Source: Gymnogyps californianus
Taxonomy: Eukaryota; Chordata; Aves; Accipitriformes; Cathartidae
Length of the DNA stretch: 64,000 nucleotides
NCBI RefSeq assembly: GCF_018139145.2
Contig: NC_059486.1
Coordinates: 248,001-312,000 of the forward strand
Reading direction: 5' to 3'
Positions 50,882 through 64,000 of the stretch are shown piece by piece (position 1 is the stretch's first letter; every line of letters starts with the position of its first letter). Both the position numbers and the translations under genes were made by a program. Under the pieces are notes generated by a model, which was not told where the DNA came from, ran no database searches, and saw only the letters and a list, made by a program, of their open reading frames with translations.

Positions 50882-51843
50882 TCAGTCCTCCAAACTGAGA
50901 AGTTCTTCCTCGACCTTGGGGAAGCTCTCTTCCTCGTCCTGAGGGAACGGCTTCCTTAGGAGGTATCTCTTGCTGACCTCTGCTTTGAGATCCTGGTGTG
51001 TGTCCTAGAAGACATCTTCCTCATCCTCACTCGTGCGGACCTTGGCTTTCCATGAACATGCAGCCCTTTTGCTCCAGACTGGTGGTGTCAATGAAGAGAC
51101 AGAAGTCGTGTCCTTGGGAACAGAGCAGGTCCCAGATGTTGCACTTGGTCACCGTGAATTCCAGTGGCTCCTCAGTAACCTCCTCAAAGATCTTCCAGGT
51201 GCTCTCCCAGCTTTCCTCTTTGGGCTCCCCCCAGGTTTCCTCCAGAGCCTCCTGCAGAGCACTGCAAAGAAAGCAGAGAGTTCAACTGTGGTGGAGATCT
51301 GTGGGGAGAGGACAAGCCTGCTGATCCCTGCCAGCATGCAGGCCTTGGAGCTTGGTTTGCTGGAGCCATGGCAGAGATCATGCAGGCGTTTCCAGCTGTG
51401 GGAGGGAGCAAGTCCAGGCAGTGGTGCCTGGTGAACCTGTCCCCAGCAGAAATCAAGAGAGGAGGAAGGCTGGCTGAGCACATGATCCTGAACTGCCTGG
51501 GAGACTGGAGGTTGCTGGTGGTGGCAGGATGCTCCCATCGTTGTCTGGTTAACTTGGACTAATGGTCATATGCTTGACCCTAAGGGTCTAAGGACCTTGG
51601 GAACCTGAACTGTGTCCCCAGCAGCCCCAGGGCTGGCTTGAGTCTGGCCCAAGAGGAGGATAGGGCAGTGGAGGAGGACCAGTTGGGGGAGGACCACTTG
51701 GGGGAGGACCAGGGGCTGTGCCCCTGCAAAGCCTTGAGGATGTGGGATTGTAAGACCCAGAGGTCGAGAAGTTTCTTGTTCTGGTAGCCACAACGAGGAT
51801 TCTCAGGAGCTGGCAGCTGCTCTAGCATCTTTGGCTCCTCCAT
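50882..51843 (-). pseudogene. Unrecognised, probably decayed protein-coding sequence
   Basis: On the minus strand three stretches look like protein. An ATG at 51843 opens MEEPKMLEQLPAPENPRCGY and KKLLDLWVLQSHILKALQ, ending at 51580. A block at 51027-51261, just after an acceptor-like TTTGCAG, reads EALEETWGEPKEESWES and then LEFTVTKCNIWDLL to a TGA at 51027. A third block in another frame (AKVRTSEDEEDVF, a TAG at 51005-51007, then LKAEVSKRYLLRKPF and a Glu-rich tail) ends at a TGA at 50882. I do not recognise the family. The frame changes and the stop suggest decay. Chance open frames remain possible. Confidence 0.35.
51660..51716. repeat. Short tandem repeat, GGGGAGGACCA unit
   Basis: About three copies of a 15-16 base unit (GGAGGACCAGTTGGG). 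On minus it encodes repeats of WSSP within the unrecognised coding-like sequence. Confidence 0.75.
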
Positions 51844-51899
51844 CCTCAGGCCCCGTGGGCCTGTGGTCCAGCCCCAGCGCAGGCTCCCTTCTCTGGGAG

Positions 51900-54800
51900 C
51901 AAGCCGTGGGTCGGCACCACAGCCCCTGCCTTCTCTGGCCTCGCACCCACCAGCCCCTTGTGTGAGGAGATCACGTCAGTCTTCTTGCTAACACTGGGAG
52001 CCCCCACATCACTGAGGAGAGGAGATGGGAGAAGATGTAGGGAGGGGAGGCGAGATGTGGGGCCAGGGCTTGAGAGGAGGGGTTCAGTGGGGTGGGGAGG
52101 GGACAGAGCTGCTCTGGGAGGTGGCAGGACCCCCCTCTCAAGAGAGTCGGGCCAGGGGGGGGAGAGCAATGGGCCAGGAGTGGGGATTTGTGCTGGGCAA
52201 GTGGGGAGGGGATGAGAAGCAGCCCCCTCTCCCCCCTTCTCCCTCTGGTGGCACCCAGGGCTGCCTTGGCCAGGGCCAGCAGGCAAGGGGCAACTTGGGT
52301 CAGGACGACGTCCGTAAAAAGGTGAGGGCGCAGGCCGAAGCTCAACGAGGGGATCTGGAGGAGCCAGGAGAGGCCACAGGGGCAGCTGGTGTCCATGTGC
52401 ACCAGGGCCCCCTTCCACAGCCATGAATCATGGCTGAGGAGACCCCCTGAACAGTGTCATGAGTGTGTCCGTGCTCAGTGCTCCACATGGAGAGGTCTCC
52501 AGCTGACATCCCCAGCTGGAGCTAGCCTGGATTGCAAACTGGTATGTCTGGGAGATGCCCATGTCACTGAGCATGGCTCAGTGCTCAGGCATGTGCCCGA
52601 TTTCTAGGCAGGCAATACAGAATTATTCACAGCAGCAAAACAGATGCTGACTGTGAAATGTTGCAGCTGGACCTTGGTAGCCAGGTGATAAAATGACACT
52701 CTTTCAATAAACACAAACTAATGCTCAGAGGAAAAATACTAATTATACCTACAGCGTACTATATACTTACATACTTACCACATTACCCCTTGGAAAAGAT
52801 TTTGGAGTCACAGCAGAGAATTCAATTAAAATAGGAGCCTGGGGCTCAGCAGCGAGCAGAGAGGTAAATACAGTGCTAATAATAGCACTGTCAGTACTGC
52901 GCCGTCTCTCAAAAATGGTGCAAGCTCTGGATCCTGATCTGTGCATGGGTTGCCTGAACCTGGCAGGAAACGTGGGCTAAAGTGTCACCGTATGCCTGCC
53001 TTGTTCTTGCCTGCTCGTGGCACCTAAGTGCTGTTGGCCACTGTCAGAGGTGGACATCTGGGCTGAGCTGCGTGGTCCTTCTTCTGGTTTTATATCCCTT
53101 ACCTGCAGTGAAAACTTGATGTTGCAATATTGCAGTTTTACTGCCGTGCAGTGGAAGTGCTTGGGCTTGGTAGCACTGGATTGTTTTCTACATTTCTCCT
53201 GTTGGATTATTTTCCATGTTTCTTCTGTTTGGGAGCAAGGTGGTTTCTCTGGTGGTGTGCTCTCAGGCTCTCTGAGGGTGACGCTGGAGTCCTGTTTTGC
53301 AGACAGCCTGTTGCAGGGCTGGTTCCCCATTCACACTGGAGTTTTTAGAGGTGGGGTAGTATGTTCCTCAGCACCACAACAGTTGCCTCATATTTTGATA
53401 ACCCACTCCTTGTTGCCCTCTTCGAGCAGATGCTGAAGGTGTTCTTGTACAGCTGTGAAGCACAGAGCGTTGTTTTGTCAGGGAACAGATTATGAACTGG
53501 TTTACTGAGGCATGGACATCAGCTGCCTGACCTTGTGTAGGTCAGTGCATTACCCTTCAAGAGCTAGCAAGGTTTTACGGATGATCCTGGGTTCAGTTAC
53601 GTGGCGTTGTATATGAGCTTATTTCCCTTTCCTAACAGAGAGGAGATTTGGGTCATGGCTCCTGCAGGATCCAGCTCCGGATCGGTACCTCTGGATGCGC
53701 TAGCAGTGACACGATCCCGTTGTGTCTCATGAGTTGGTCTGACAGGGCAGGCTGGTGCCTTTCTGCAACCAGCTGGGTCTCAGGTGACTTTCTGAAACAT
53801 CTCTGTGTGCTTGCTGGGACTGAGCTGCTGTGGGCAGCCAGACAGCTTCTCCTCCAGAAGTGTCAGCTGAAATCCTGCTAAGAACCATTTTGCTTTTGCT
53901 TGGTTAACTCCAGGAGTGCAGGATGGACACCCAGAGATGTGCACTGTGCTCTGCTCTGACCTGCTCTAGGAGGTTGTGGGTAGCTCAGTCAGCGGAGCAC
54001 AGCCTGTGCCTCCGAAGGGCCCAGGGGGACCATCCGTGGGGAAATTAGGAGATGTGAAGTTGGGCCTGAGGGGATGGCTTCAGATTGCCATCTTTAAGGT
54101 CCAAACAAAGCAAAGGCATCTCAGACAAATGGCTGATGCTCAGGGACAGGACCTCTGACATCCCCCAAAGTCTCTCGTAAAACCAGCCAGACGAGCTGGA
54201 AACCAGTCCCACGGCCATCGCACTGCGCATCAGCATCTCTGGGGGGTTTGGAGAAGATCGAGGCATCCTCTGGTGAGGCACATTCAGGAGCCACCCTTCT
54301 GCCATCCACTGCACCGCCTGCCCGGGTGGTTGGGGGTCCCCGCTGTGCTCCCCCATGTGCGCAGCATCCCGAGGGCTTGCTCCGATGCTGCCTGGGCACT
54401 GCCTGCCTGGAGCGTAGCCCTGTCCTGCCAGCACAGCGTCCACTTTCTGCTGCAGGACATCCACAGCAGATGGCTGCTCCGGGTTAGCAGGGGATTTGGT
54501 TTGCTCGTGAGTCGGCTGTGGGAATCAGCTATCGCGGACCTCAGAGGAGGCTGGTTGCCTTCCAGAAGAAAGCCCAGCCTCTGTGTAGGTGACAGTATCT
54601 TCATTTCAGCTTTCTTTGCTCTCCTTTGTGTGGCTCACGTTGTCTCATTGGCGCGTTCTGCTCACAGCGGCATCTCGTTTTGGTATGAGCTCACTTTAGG
54701 TTGAGCAGTTTTACCTTCCCTTCTGGCTTGACACTGAGGATGTCCTGGATGTCCCCCACCTCATCCCCCATCACCTACTCCTCTTTGGCACTCACCTCCC

Positions 54801-56586
54801 GCCTCCTCTTTTGCCAGCCTTTGCATGGTATTTTATTATATGTTTTATACTAAGTTATTGTCCTGTATCACTGATACATCAATGACTTGAGACTCTGTTT
54901 CTCTGATACAAAGCCATTTTCCCTTTCTTCCTACCAGTTTTGGCAAAGAGCCATACAGCAGTTACTGCATGTGACTTCTCCGCTGCGTTTTTCCCTGGCG
55001 CTCCCAAATCCTCCTCTGCATTTGTGCACCTTCTTACATGGCATTTTTTTGCACTTGCTCTTGCATAAATATTGGCGTGCTGCTTTCCTTGGATGCTCTT
55101 GCTCTGGCAAGACGAGCTCTTGGCTCTTTCCTGCTCCATTTAATGTTCCCCCTTTGCAAATGAGCTTGTTCGGTGGCTCCATGCACATCTGATCGCTCTT
55201 TGTAGTCTGCAGGCAAGCTTGTGTGTTTTTTGTCCTGTTAATAGTCTGTCCCAAACTGGTACCCCTCAGTGCCCATTATCAAATAGCACATGTCGCTTGC
55301 ACCACATGGCAAGGCACCGGTCTCTTGATCCTCTGTAGCCTGGATTACTTATTCAGCATGCTTCAGGCTTTGAAGGTGCTCCTGCAATGCACCTGGGACT
55401 TGGTGGAGGTCATGGCATGCACGGCAGAAGGGGAGTTTGAAGGTGTGCAGGAAGGAGTGTACATGTTTTGGAGGGATATAGCTGAAAACGGAGGGATACG
55501 TCCGGATATTTTGAGTTGGTGCTTAAGTAAAGGGGAGAAATTGCAGTGCTTGGCATCTGTCTGCTGGCACTTCTGTATCTTCTTCTCATCGGAAATATCT
55601 TGAGGCACTTTCTAAGCTGCAGAAAAGCCTACTTTGCCTGTGTTTAAATATCCTTTGGAAACGGTTTTAACTTCCTGCCCAGATCGGAAAGCTTTGTGAA
55701 AAATATATAGCAAAACCACAGCAAAACCACTTGAACCACAGTTCAAGTACAGGTATGAATGGGTAAAATTAATTAAATGTTCCATTTTATTGCCAGTTGT
55801 GTTGTATGAAACTTTGCTGTTTTCAGTCAAGGAATGTAACCGAAAAGGTTTGTCCTAGTTCTCAGTCTGTACCAAATCTGAGAGCACTATCAGTCAAAGC
55901 TAATGAGATAAACACAACTTGAAGTGGACTGTTTGCCTGTCCCACTTAAACATAAAAAAATCTTGTCTTAATAGTATAAAAAATCGGGGTTTGGTGCAAA
56001 ATGGCCTGATATTGAAAACCCTTTCTCAAATAAATAATTGTTCCAAAGCGAATGAGATTTCTGCAGGAATGAGCATTACTGGCAAGGGGGAACATGCAGG
56101 ACTGGGCAATAAAGTTGATTTCTTTTTTCCATCACCTAATAATAAAAGAAAAAAACCTGACTGAAATGTATTTATGGTTTAATCATTGTATTTGGGCTGT
56201 GACCTATGTGCTTAGAGATTTAATTCCCAAAGGCAGGGCTTGGAAAGTTATTGCAGTCTGAACATAAATGATACGAGGGGTTTTGTAATTTTAAACTTTA
56301 AAAGGATGATTGAATTTATAAACTTCATAACTGAATTTACCGGCGACTCCCAGCATGGTGACCTCAGCGTCATGTTTTCCCCTTGTCACTTGGGTCGCTG
56401 GGAGTGCGTGGGGCTCGGTGCGACTTGCCGCCGTGCTCCATGCCCCGTTGTGCTCGTGCTGCCTGGCTCCTGCCTGCAGGTGTTGGCGCAGGCAGCAGCG
56501 CTGCTCGCCGGCTTTCCTTCCCCTCCCTGCAGCACCCGCGTTCCCTGCCGGTACCGCTTCTCACGGAGTTTTTCTACCCAATGCAG
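51900..56586. other. AIFM3 first intron, right part
   Basis: No recognised exon. G-rich sequence at 52010-52230, then ordinary intron-like AT-richer DNA. Confidence 0.5.
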
Positions 56587-56708
56587 GTTGTGAACGACGC
56601 CTGGAGCCCGGGACGGCGCGAGCAGGTGGTTTATCATGCGAGGATGTGCCCGCGCCCTCGCTGACTTGCCCGCTGTCCCCGTCCCCGCTGCCTGTCCTGG
56701 CCGGCGCC

Positions 56709-56739
56709 ATGGGAGGATGCTTCTCCAAGCCCAAACCAG
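56709..56739 (+). CDS. AIFM3: Apoptosis-inducing factor 3, first coding exon
   Basis: ATG GGA GGA then codons for CFSKPKP, ending in phase 1 at GTGACT. MGGCFSKPKP is identical to the start of mammalian AIFM3 (AIFL), a Rieske-type and pyridine nucleotide-disulphide oxidoreductase protein linked to mitochondria and apoptosis. The N-terminal MGGC fits myristoylation and acylation. An acceptor (CTACCCAATGCAG) at 56586 marks a likely exon from 56587, so 56587-56708 would be 5' UTR. The next exon, expected to begin VELKIE, was not found before 64000. Confidence 0.85.
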
Positions 56740-59700
56740 GTGACTGCCATCCCGCCATCCCCGTGGGGAGAAGTAGGTCAGCGGTGGCAGACGCTGGCTG
56801 GGGGAATGTTAATTCTCGGCTCCCGCAGGGAGGATTACCGGCCCATTAATCCCCCCAAATTCCTCGGCGCTCTCGCTCCCAGGCGGGGAGCTGTGCGGGG
56901 GCTGCAGCGGTGCCAGGGGGCGGGCGGGAGGAGAGCTCAGCCCGCACTCTGCAACCCCATCCAAACACCCGCTGCCAGCTCTTCCCCGTCCTGTCTCCTC
57001 GTACCCCCACCACCCTCCCTGCTTCTGCCTTCCCGCAGAACTGCCCACCTCGTGCCCCAGGGTGGGCTTGTGTGACAGCCGTCCCCACACAGACGTGCGT
57101 GGCTCCAGCACTTTCCTTGCTGCTGCGGCTTTGCCTCTCACTGGCCAGCCCTTAATTTTGTCCCTGCTGGAACGGAATGACCAGGGAAGGAGCAGGACCA
57201 CCTACTGCTTGATTTCTTGGTGCTTTCTCAGTCCCACCACCCAGGCTAGGTCCTGGGGCTGCTCCACTCTCTGGATTTTATTTTCTTGGCGAAGCTTGTC
57301 CATGTGTGCTGCCTCCAGTGGGGAAAGCAGCTGTAGGCACCTGGACATCAAGGATGTTCCCCTTGCCATGCACGCTCCTGCCGCGGCTGGGCTGGATGGG
57401 CTCCCTGCTCTTTGCGGTTTGGCGAAGGTGGGCGTACGTAGGAGAGGAAGGGGCTGCGGTGCAGGCTGTGTAGGTGAACTGGCTGGTCGAGGGAGGTCTG
57501 GTGTGGAAGTGTCAACGTTAAGCCTTGTCCTGAGCCCCTGCTGGCAGCGTGGGCATGAGCAGGCACCACATGGTTGCCCAGGCTCATCATACCCAGCAGC
57601 ACCCGCATCGCCCCAGCGCTGGTCCCCAGGGACCGATGCTGGTGCAGTCGGCGTTGCTGAAGCTGCCTTCGAGGAGAGCTCCCATCCTGCAGGGTTTTTT
57701 TGGCCACCTAAGAGGGAGCTGAAGGACAGCCCTGTCCTTGTTACCTGCTTGTGCCCAAGGGCAGGGGGAATCAGATAGTCGTGCTGATCTATCAGATCAG
57801 TCAGCATCCACACGTAGCCTTTGTGGGTGGAAAAATGACTTTTGGGGACCTTTTATTGGCAATTTGTCTTCATTGCCTCAGGCAGTGGGGATTTCAGGTT
57901 GAAGGACTCGAAAGGTCAGAGGCGCGACTGAGCATCCACTGAGTGAGGTCCTCTGCCTTTGCTTTGCAAGGCACAAGGAGAAAATAGAAGTGGTTTTCTG
58001 CCCGTGACCTATACTGTGATTATTTTACAGGTCATTGCAGTGCCAAGGTAATATGGCATTGGACCCTGTGAACTGTAAGTTTTCTTTCGTGAAAACCCAC
58101 GCTGTTCATATCCTTCCTTGACATGTTTAAGGAGTGAAAACGCATCCAGGATTAAATGCCTTTGTTGACTAAACTTGTAACAAACTCTGCTGGCAGTTCC
58201 ACTTTATTTTGTATACCATCAGCAAAATTGTGTTTAATCTTGGACTGGTGGTGGAACAAAAGCGCTCTGCAGGCATATTTCCTGAACTGCAGATTTTCAT
58301 GTAGAGCTGTATTTGCATAGCAGGGCCAAATGACTGAAAATGCCATCCTGTAATGTAACGCGCTCTCTGCAGCTCTGGTTTTGATTAGCAGTCTTCAAAG
58401 GCTTTTGACAAGCCTTTCCCCAGCCCCTGGTTAGCACACCACTGACTGCGGTGCTTCACCTCGGTGGTTATAAAACCTGCAAATGCAGTGAGGTAAACAG
58501 ATGCATTTGCAGATACCAATTGTTCTGGCAAAGAGGTTTCACAGCCTTTTTATGATATTTGTCATTCCCATTTCTTGCGGGAACTGTGCACCATCAAAGC
58601 TAAGTAGTGGACTTTCCTATTTCTAAAAATCCACTTATTACCTGTACGAATGAGAAGCAAATCATGCAGGGACAGAACAGAGCTATTTTCTCCATCAGTG
58701 CTGTTTGACCTGAAGGGAATATTTCAGATGCAGCCTGAAATCCACAGAATTTATTTAGACACTTTTGAAAGATGTATACGAGGTCCTTATCTGCTCCATC
58801 TTCTCTCCAAGAGAGACCCTCAGTGCCCCTGAGCACGCTCAGCATTTCTCGAGATAACCTTGACATTGCACACACGTTGCTGTGTGCCAGGAAGACCTTT
58901 TGATGAGCAGATCACTGGTACAAGAGCGTTGGGGAGTGGAGTCCTGCAAAAGTAAACAACTACGCTGGCTGTACCGGAGGCCAGCCCCGAAGTCTGGCTG
59001 CTGCTGCTGCAGCGCCCGACCCCATCCTGATATTTAAATGTTTAATTAAGAGCTTATGTTCAAGCAGCGAAGTGATCTTCTGTTATCTCTCGTGCTGCAA
59101 TCCCGTGACGCCGGAGCCTCTTCTGAAGGCCCAGTTCTCAATCTCTGCATAATTTTTTTTTCTCCGGTTTTTCTCCGGGTGCGTGATGCATATGCGATGA
59201 GCTGCCAGCTGGCAGTCTGCGTGGGATCCCAGCACCCGCTCCAGGAGAGGCAGCCGGGTCAGGATGACGGGTAAAGGGAACCATCGTGCGCCAGCGACTG
59301 CTCGGTGTGAGCTGTAGCAGCATCGTCTCTGCACCAGGCGTGGGAGAGCGGCTTGCAAAACCTATAAAGCTGTGATTATTTTTCTTCGCACTCTCTGCTG
59401 GGCTCAGCGCTTGATGGTGGGGCAGGGCAGCAGCTCCGGCGCAGCACGGCGTGTCTGCGGGTGAGCTTTGCCCTCGCACAGAGGATGCATTTGGCTCTGA
59501 GCAGGGAACACATCCCCTTCGCAGGGATGCTGCACGCTGCTGGAGGGGGTGCCGTGGGCTGTGTGTCCTTCTGAGCTTGGCTCTGAGGGTGCCCCCAAGC
59601 TTGGCTGGCAAGTCCTACCTCCTGGTTTTTGGGAGCGTGGCGTTTGCTGAACAGGGCATCTGGAGAGGGAGGGTAGAGCCGGCACGTTTGACATGATGGT

Positions 59701-62700
59701 TTTGTTGTTAGCTCTGTCATTTTTAATAGAAATGGTTTGGAGTCTCTTTGAGACCACCTAAAGTAGTTGTCATTGAGGTTTGCAGTTAAGAGGCAGCACA
59801 GGCGAGCCCGGGGGATGCCTGGAGAGCGCAGCTCTTGCAGGGCAGAGCGAGACCCCAAACATGTCCCGTGGCGGTGGATTTACTCCATGCTGGCTGTGGG
59901 AAAATAAACCCTGCTGGGGTAAACTGGGCTTTCTGGCTGTGCCCCACCGTACCCTGCTGGTCCCTCCATCATCACTACCCTTGATGCTTTTCTGGTTTCC
60001 ACTGCTCTCAGAGCTGTCGGCACCGTACAGCCAGTACAAGGCTGTTCCCTGCCCTCAGTGCTCGTTTGCCCTGTGCCTGCAGCCCCAAGCAGCAAACCCT
60101 GAGCATCGCAGGGTTTTGCGGTTGGGGAAGGCAGACACACAGCTCTCCCCTCTGCCGGCCCAGCTCCTCCATCCCCTGTGGCCAGGCATCTTCATCTTAT
60201 CCAGACTCCCCCAGATTCAAGCCAACTCTTGGCTAATGCCAGTTCTCTCTTCCCCTGCACTGCTGTATTAATGTAGTATTTTCCTTGTTTCTACCGTTTT
60301 AAGTATCATACTTTAAATGGCCTGATACCCATAGTTTAAATTTAGCCTCTAGAAGGGCACTGAGCCGTACTGGGAACCTAATCCTGTCGTAAAGAAGTCT
60401 TGGGTCATTTCATTGCCCTAATTTTTTAAAATAAGGACCGTGGCCCTGCACTGCAGCCTAGCCACCCTCCCCCTGCCAGCACCCTGCCCAGGGGTCGATG
60501 CCAACATTTCCAGCCTCGTGTCTCAGGTACCTGCCTAAAAGCAGGCAGAGGCTTTGACTTGTCCCACAAGGCTGTGAATAGTGATGGAGAAGGAATAAAT
60601 TTATGGGAGATGTAATGAGGTATTAATGACTGACTGCCAGGTCTTAATGACATGAGGCGAAGCCCAAGAGCATCGTGGCCGCAGTGTGAAAAAAAACCCG
60701 AGCCAACTGTGATAAATGGGGTTGGGACGTGTTTCCTGGGTGTGCGCGCAGGGGTCCCAGCAGCGCTCTGACCTAAACGCTGAAAACCTGGGAGGGGAAA
60801 AAAAAAAAGTTGGGTCAGAATATATAGTCTTGACAAGAGTCCGTATTTTAAGCAATTCTATGATTTTGGAGAGCTGACTCAGGATTTTTGAATACGAAGA
60901 GCTGGCAGTGCTGAGGTGTATGTGGATGTGTGGTATTAGCACCTGCTAATGCTCAGCTGTTTCATCTGCTTTTTTGTATATTCTTATAAAATATTTCCAG
61001 CCCTGGACTCCTGGTCCTTCATATATATGTGTGTGTGTATATATATATAGATAAAAAATACATAAAAACGTACATGAACACACAAAACCACATACACACA
61101 GAGATATATATGTATGTAAGTGATGCTGGTGGTGCAGGGCAAGCAGGCATATCTCTATCTATCTCTCTAGATGCATACATATACATGCTCGGAGAGCAGC
61201 AGTTGCTCTGCCCTGGAAGCTACAGCTGTCACCCTTCTTCCCACCGGCCGTGGCCGGGGCAGTGCTGCTGTGTGACAGCGGTGGCCTTGGCCGGTCCCCG
61301 AGGAGTCGGCGACCGCACAGATTTGTAGGCACGTGCCTAAAACTTTCCAAACGGTTTGCTTTAAGGTCCGGAACCTATTCTAGCAGTTATAGAAAATGAC
61401 TGTCAAAGGGATGGAGCACGCTGGACCCAGCCACGCTGTGCCGATCGGATTTCAGAATTAGACTTGGGTTTATAAATATTTCATTTAAATGTCATTTTCC
61501 CTGATGGCAATTGAAACAGTTTGCTGGATCAGCTCAGGTGCCGCTGAGCCCCAGATTCCTGGAGGGATCATCCCTCAGGAATGCAGGTCTCTGGCCAGAG
61601 GGACACCCCATGCGGGGTCGGGGGGGACAAGGAGGAGGAGGAGGAGAAGAAGGGGGGATAAAGGGTCGGGGAGAGGTGAGTGGGAGTTGCCCCCCACAGA
61701 GGCAAGTGGTCAAGTGTGGGGCCTGAAATGGGAGGGGTTAAGACTTTATACCTCTTTTTCTTTTTCTCTGGACATTTGTTGAGCAGTGTTGGTGAGTGCT
61801 GAGCAGGGACGGCTGGGAACGCTGTCACGTACGGGTTCCAGAGACCTGCTGCTTTTTGCATATGTTTTTCTGACCGAGAAAGGAGTGAAGAGCTCAGAGC
61901 TAAATTTCCATCTTCATCCCCACAGGTTCATAGGCCCGTGGATCAGCGAGCTCTCTGGGTGCTCACCTGGCCCAAATGTAGTTTGGAAAACAAAGCTCTG
62001 GGGCATCGGGCCAGGTGAGAGGTGGGGGTTGTTCCCTGCAGGGTGAATTCACCGGCATCAACGTCACCGTTGGGCTCGGAGCTGCCGGCTTCGCCAGTGC
62101 CAGCCCCGTCTCATCCTGCACCGCAGTCGGCGGCAGCAGCAGCAGCATGCTGACCGGCTCCGGGGTCTGGCTGCGAGGATGCACAGCCACGTTCGCTCCA
62201 GATAAATGCCTGATCGACTGCGTAATCGTATTAAATGATCCTCCTGTTTCTTTGACTGACAGTATTTCACAGGGACTGGCATAAATGGATGCTCATTATA
62301 TTTCCTAACTCTGTCCTGGAAAATCTGTGTCTGCTTTTCCGAATGCCATAGGAAAACAGTGCTTATGGAAAGCGGCCTCTTTGCTGGGTACCTGCAGGGA
62401 GCTGGGCTGCTTCTGTAGAGCTCCAGGAACAAATTTGCTCATAGCAACATTTTTTTTTTTAATGCATGGTGCTGGGCCTATTAGTTTGCAGTAACTCTTG
62501 CAGCTGGCAGCTGCAATGATGCAACAGAAGTTCACATTTTCTGTTGGTTCAGCATGGATACACAGAAAATTGCTTTACTGGATCTGTCTGTCAGAGCCCC
62601 CGGTGAATCCTGCCCCTGGTGAGGGCGAGGATTTGGCACTTTGGCGAAAAGCTGCCCCATCCCCTGCTCTGCTGAGCTGGCACAAAAAGCAGAAACTTGC

Positions 62701-64000
62701 AGGACTCTTGAAACAACTGCCTGCCTCCAGATGGCCATGGCCACTTGCTTTTCTCCCTTCCTAAATGAACGACCTTCCCCCTGACCTTTTCTTCCCTCGT
62801 CCTCTCAATGGATTTGCAATAAATGGCGTGGGGCAGCAGATGAAGCTGGGAAGACCCAGCGCCCTTCTCTTGCTGCAGGGCTCGTCCTGCTCTTCTGGGG
62901 CACATTGTTCCCCTCTCTTTGCCTTTCCTTAACCTGTTTGGGTTGTGAGCTTTAACTTTTATCTTCTGCACAGCTTTTCCTGACATGACATTTATAAGAC
63001 GGGCAAAGCTCATCAATCTCCCATTTGCCTGAGACACTTCTTCAGTCTCTGGCACTTACCCCCTGGTTCACTATAGAACTCCCCTGGGGTTTATTATAAA
63101 TATTAACGGCTTTAGTTTTATGAAGTCCCTAGGAGCTAAAGTGATGTTTTTCGCTCTGTGATGTGAGAGCTCATGACTGGCTTCCTCTGATGCTCCTGCG
63201 TCCAGCCTGCTCCCCCTGGGCACGGGTCGTGGGTGGGGGTGCGGCTGGGTGGGTGCACGGCGAGGCTGGGTGAGCGCTGCCCTTCGGGGAGCTCGGATGA
63301 ACATCTGCACGTCTTCACTTGGGTGGCCGAGGAGAGCCCCTGTGCTCCCCCTCCGTCCCTGCATGGGGAGGGGAGGACAGGCAGCACATCCTGGTCGAGG
63401 CAGCAGGAGGGCAGGGGGGGACGGAGGGGCAGTGCCCCGCTGTGCCGTGCCAAGGGCTGCCTTGCTCCATCACTGCCCTGGCGACAGCACCCAGAGCGGT
63501 GGCGGGGCTGAGGGGACCCGCTGGCTCCGGTGTCCCCTCTGATGGCCGGGGGGATGCGCTGCGCTGGCACAAGCAGCTCCCGCGTGTCCCTGGGTCCCCT
63601 GGTCCCCAGGCCAGGGATGCTTTTATTGTCAAACCTGTTCAATGGTGTACACCGAAGTAAAACGGACAATCCTTGCTGAAGGATTCACTCTACTTACTCA
63701 CTTAATGCTGAAGATTCACTCTACGCTGAAAACCTCATGCAGAAATAGTTTTGGATATTTCTAGTTCCTTATTAATTGGTCTCCATCTAATGAAGCAGCT
63801 TTATACACCATGCAGTGTTGGCTTTCTCTTTCAATTAATGTTATCTACAAACAATTAAAGGGTTTTTTGAAGTCAGAGCCCTAGAGGCCTTGGCATGCCT
63901 CACATTTAGCTGCCTGAAGCTGTTTTCCACTAAACAGGACAGGAACTGTGACTGAGGGGTTGTTTTGCACCGATGACTAATGTCTGCTTGCAAGAATATG
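56740..64000. other. AIFM3 intron after the first coding exon
   Basis: I searched for a plus-strand exon continuing AIFM3 with GTGGAGCTGAAG-like sequence and saw none. Apart from the microsatellite cluster at 61021 nothing is recognised. Confidence 0.5.
61021..61190. repeat. AT/GT and TCTA microsatellite cluster
   Basis: Runs of TATATG, GTGTGT, TATATA and then ATCTATCTCTCT with intervening ACACA, in the AIFM3 intron after the first coding exon. Confidence 0.85.

Noticed and set aside
51846..52426. Long open frames on both strands (up to 192 codons)
   Set aside because: They come from a G-rich, stop-poor tract; the Pro/Ser-rich translations look non-natural.
54045..54464. 139-codon minus-strand frame
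   Set aside because: It has a plausible start but no family I recognise, no clear splice context, and frame-shifted equals on the other strand.

Overview
The window is vertebrate nuclear DNA, almost certainly from a bird and probably a neoavian. It has spliced genes with GT-AG introns, several CR1 LINE fragments ending in the typical TTC-TATGATT type tails, and two solo LTRs of a 5-bp-duplicating ERVL-like family. It also has short introns and CpG-rich promoters typical of an avian microchromosome. POLE next to AIFM3 fits the avian chromosome that combines human 12q24.33 and 22q11.21 segments. That placement is recalled knowledge, not computed.

Positions 84-29210, minus strand: POLE, catalytic subunit of DNA polymerase epsilon. 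About 43 coding exons could be placed from protein similarity and splice sites. They cover roughly the first 2,000 of about 2,290 residues: exonuclease, polymerase with its Fe-S cysteines, and most of the inactivated second polymerase-like half. The last exons, with the C-terminal zinc sites, lie left of position 1. Exon phases add up without a break. The introns carry four CR1 fragments and two solo LTRs, one LTR nested inside a CR1 tail. A CpG island covers the 5' end.

Positions 32017-42251, minus strand: a FIIND-CARD gene related to CARD8 and to the C-terminal half of NLRP1. Ten exons join in one continuous frame of 434 codons. The ZU5 and UPA halves, the His and the Ser-Phe|Ser autoproteolysis site, and a C-terminal CARD are all recognisable. 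There is no NACHT, LRR or PYD. Its first exon runs into a ubiquitin-like segment that is broken by a one-base shift and a TGA. A strong GTGAGT donor just before that segment splices past it in frame. Just upstream of the start are an ISRE-type GAAANNGAAA site, an ETS site and a full CRE. This is the most interesting locus in the window.

Positions 44450-64000, plus strand: the 5' part of AIFM3. A CpG island with a good splice donor is a likely non-coding first exon. The first coding exon, beginning MGGCFSKPKP, lies about 12 kb downstream, and the rest of the gene is beyond the right end. Within the long first intron, on the minus strand at about 50882-51843, there is protein-like sequence with frame breaks that I could not identify.

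POLE is a replication housekeeping gene. The FIIND-CARD gene and AIFM3 both belong to cell-death-related families, but nothing in the sequence shows that they act together.
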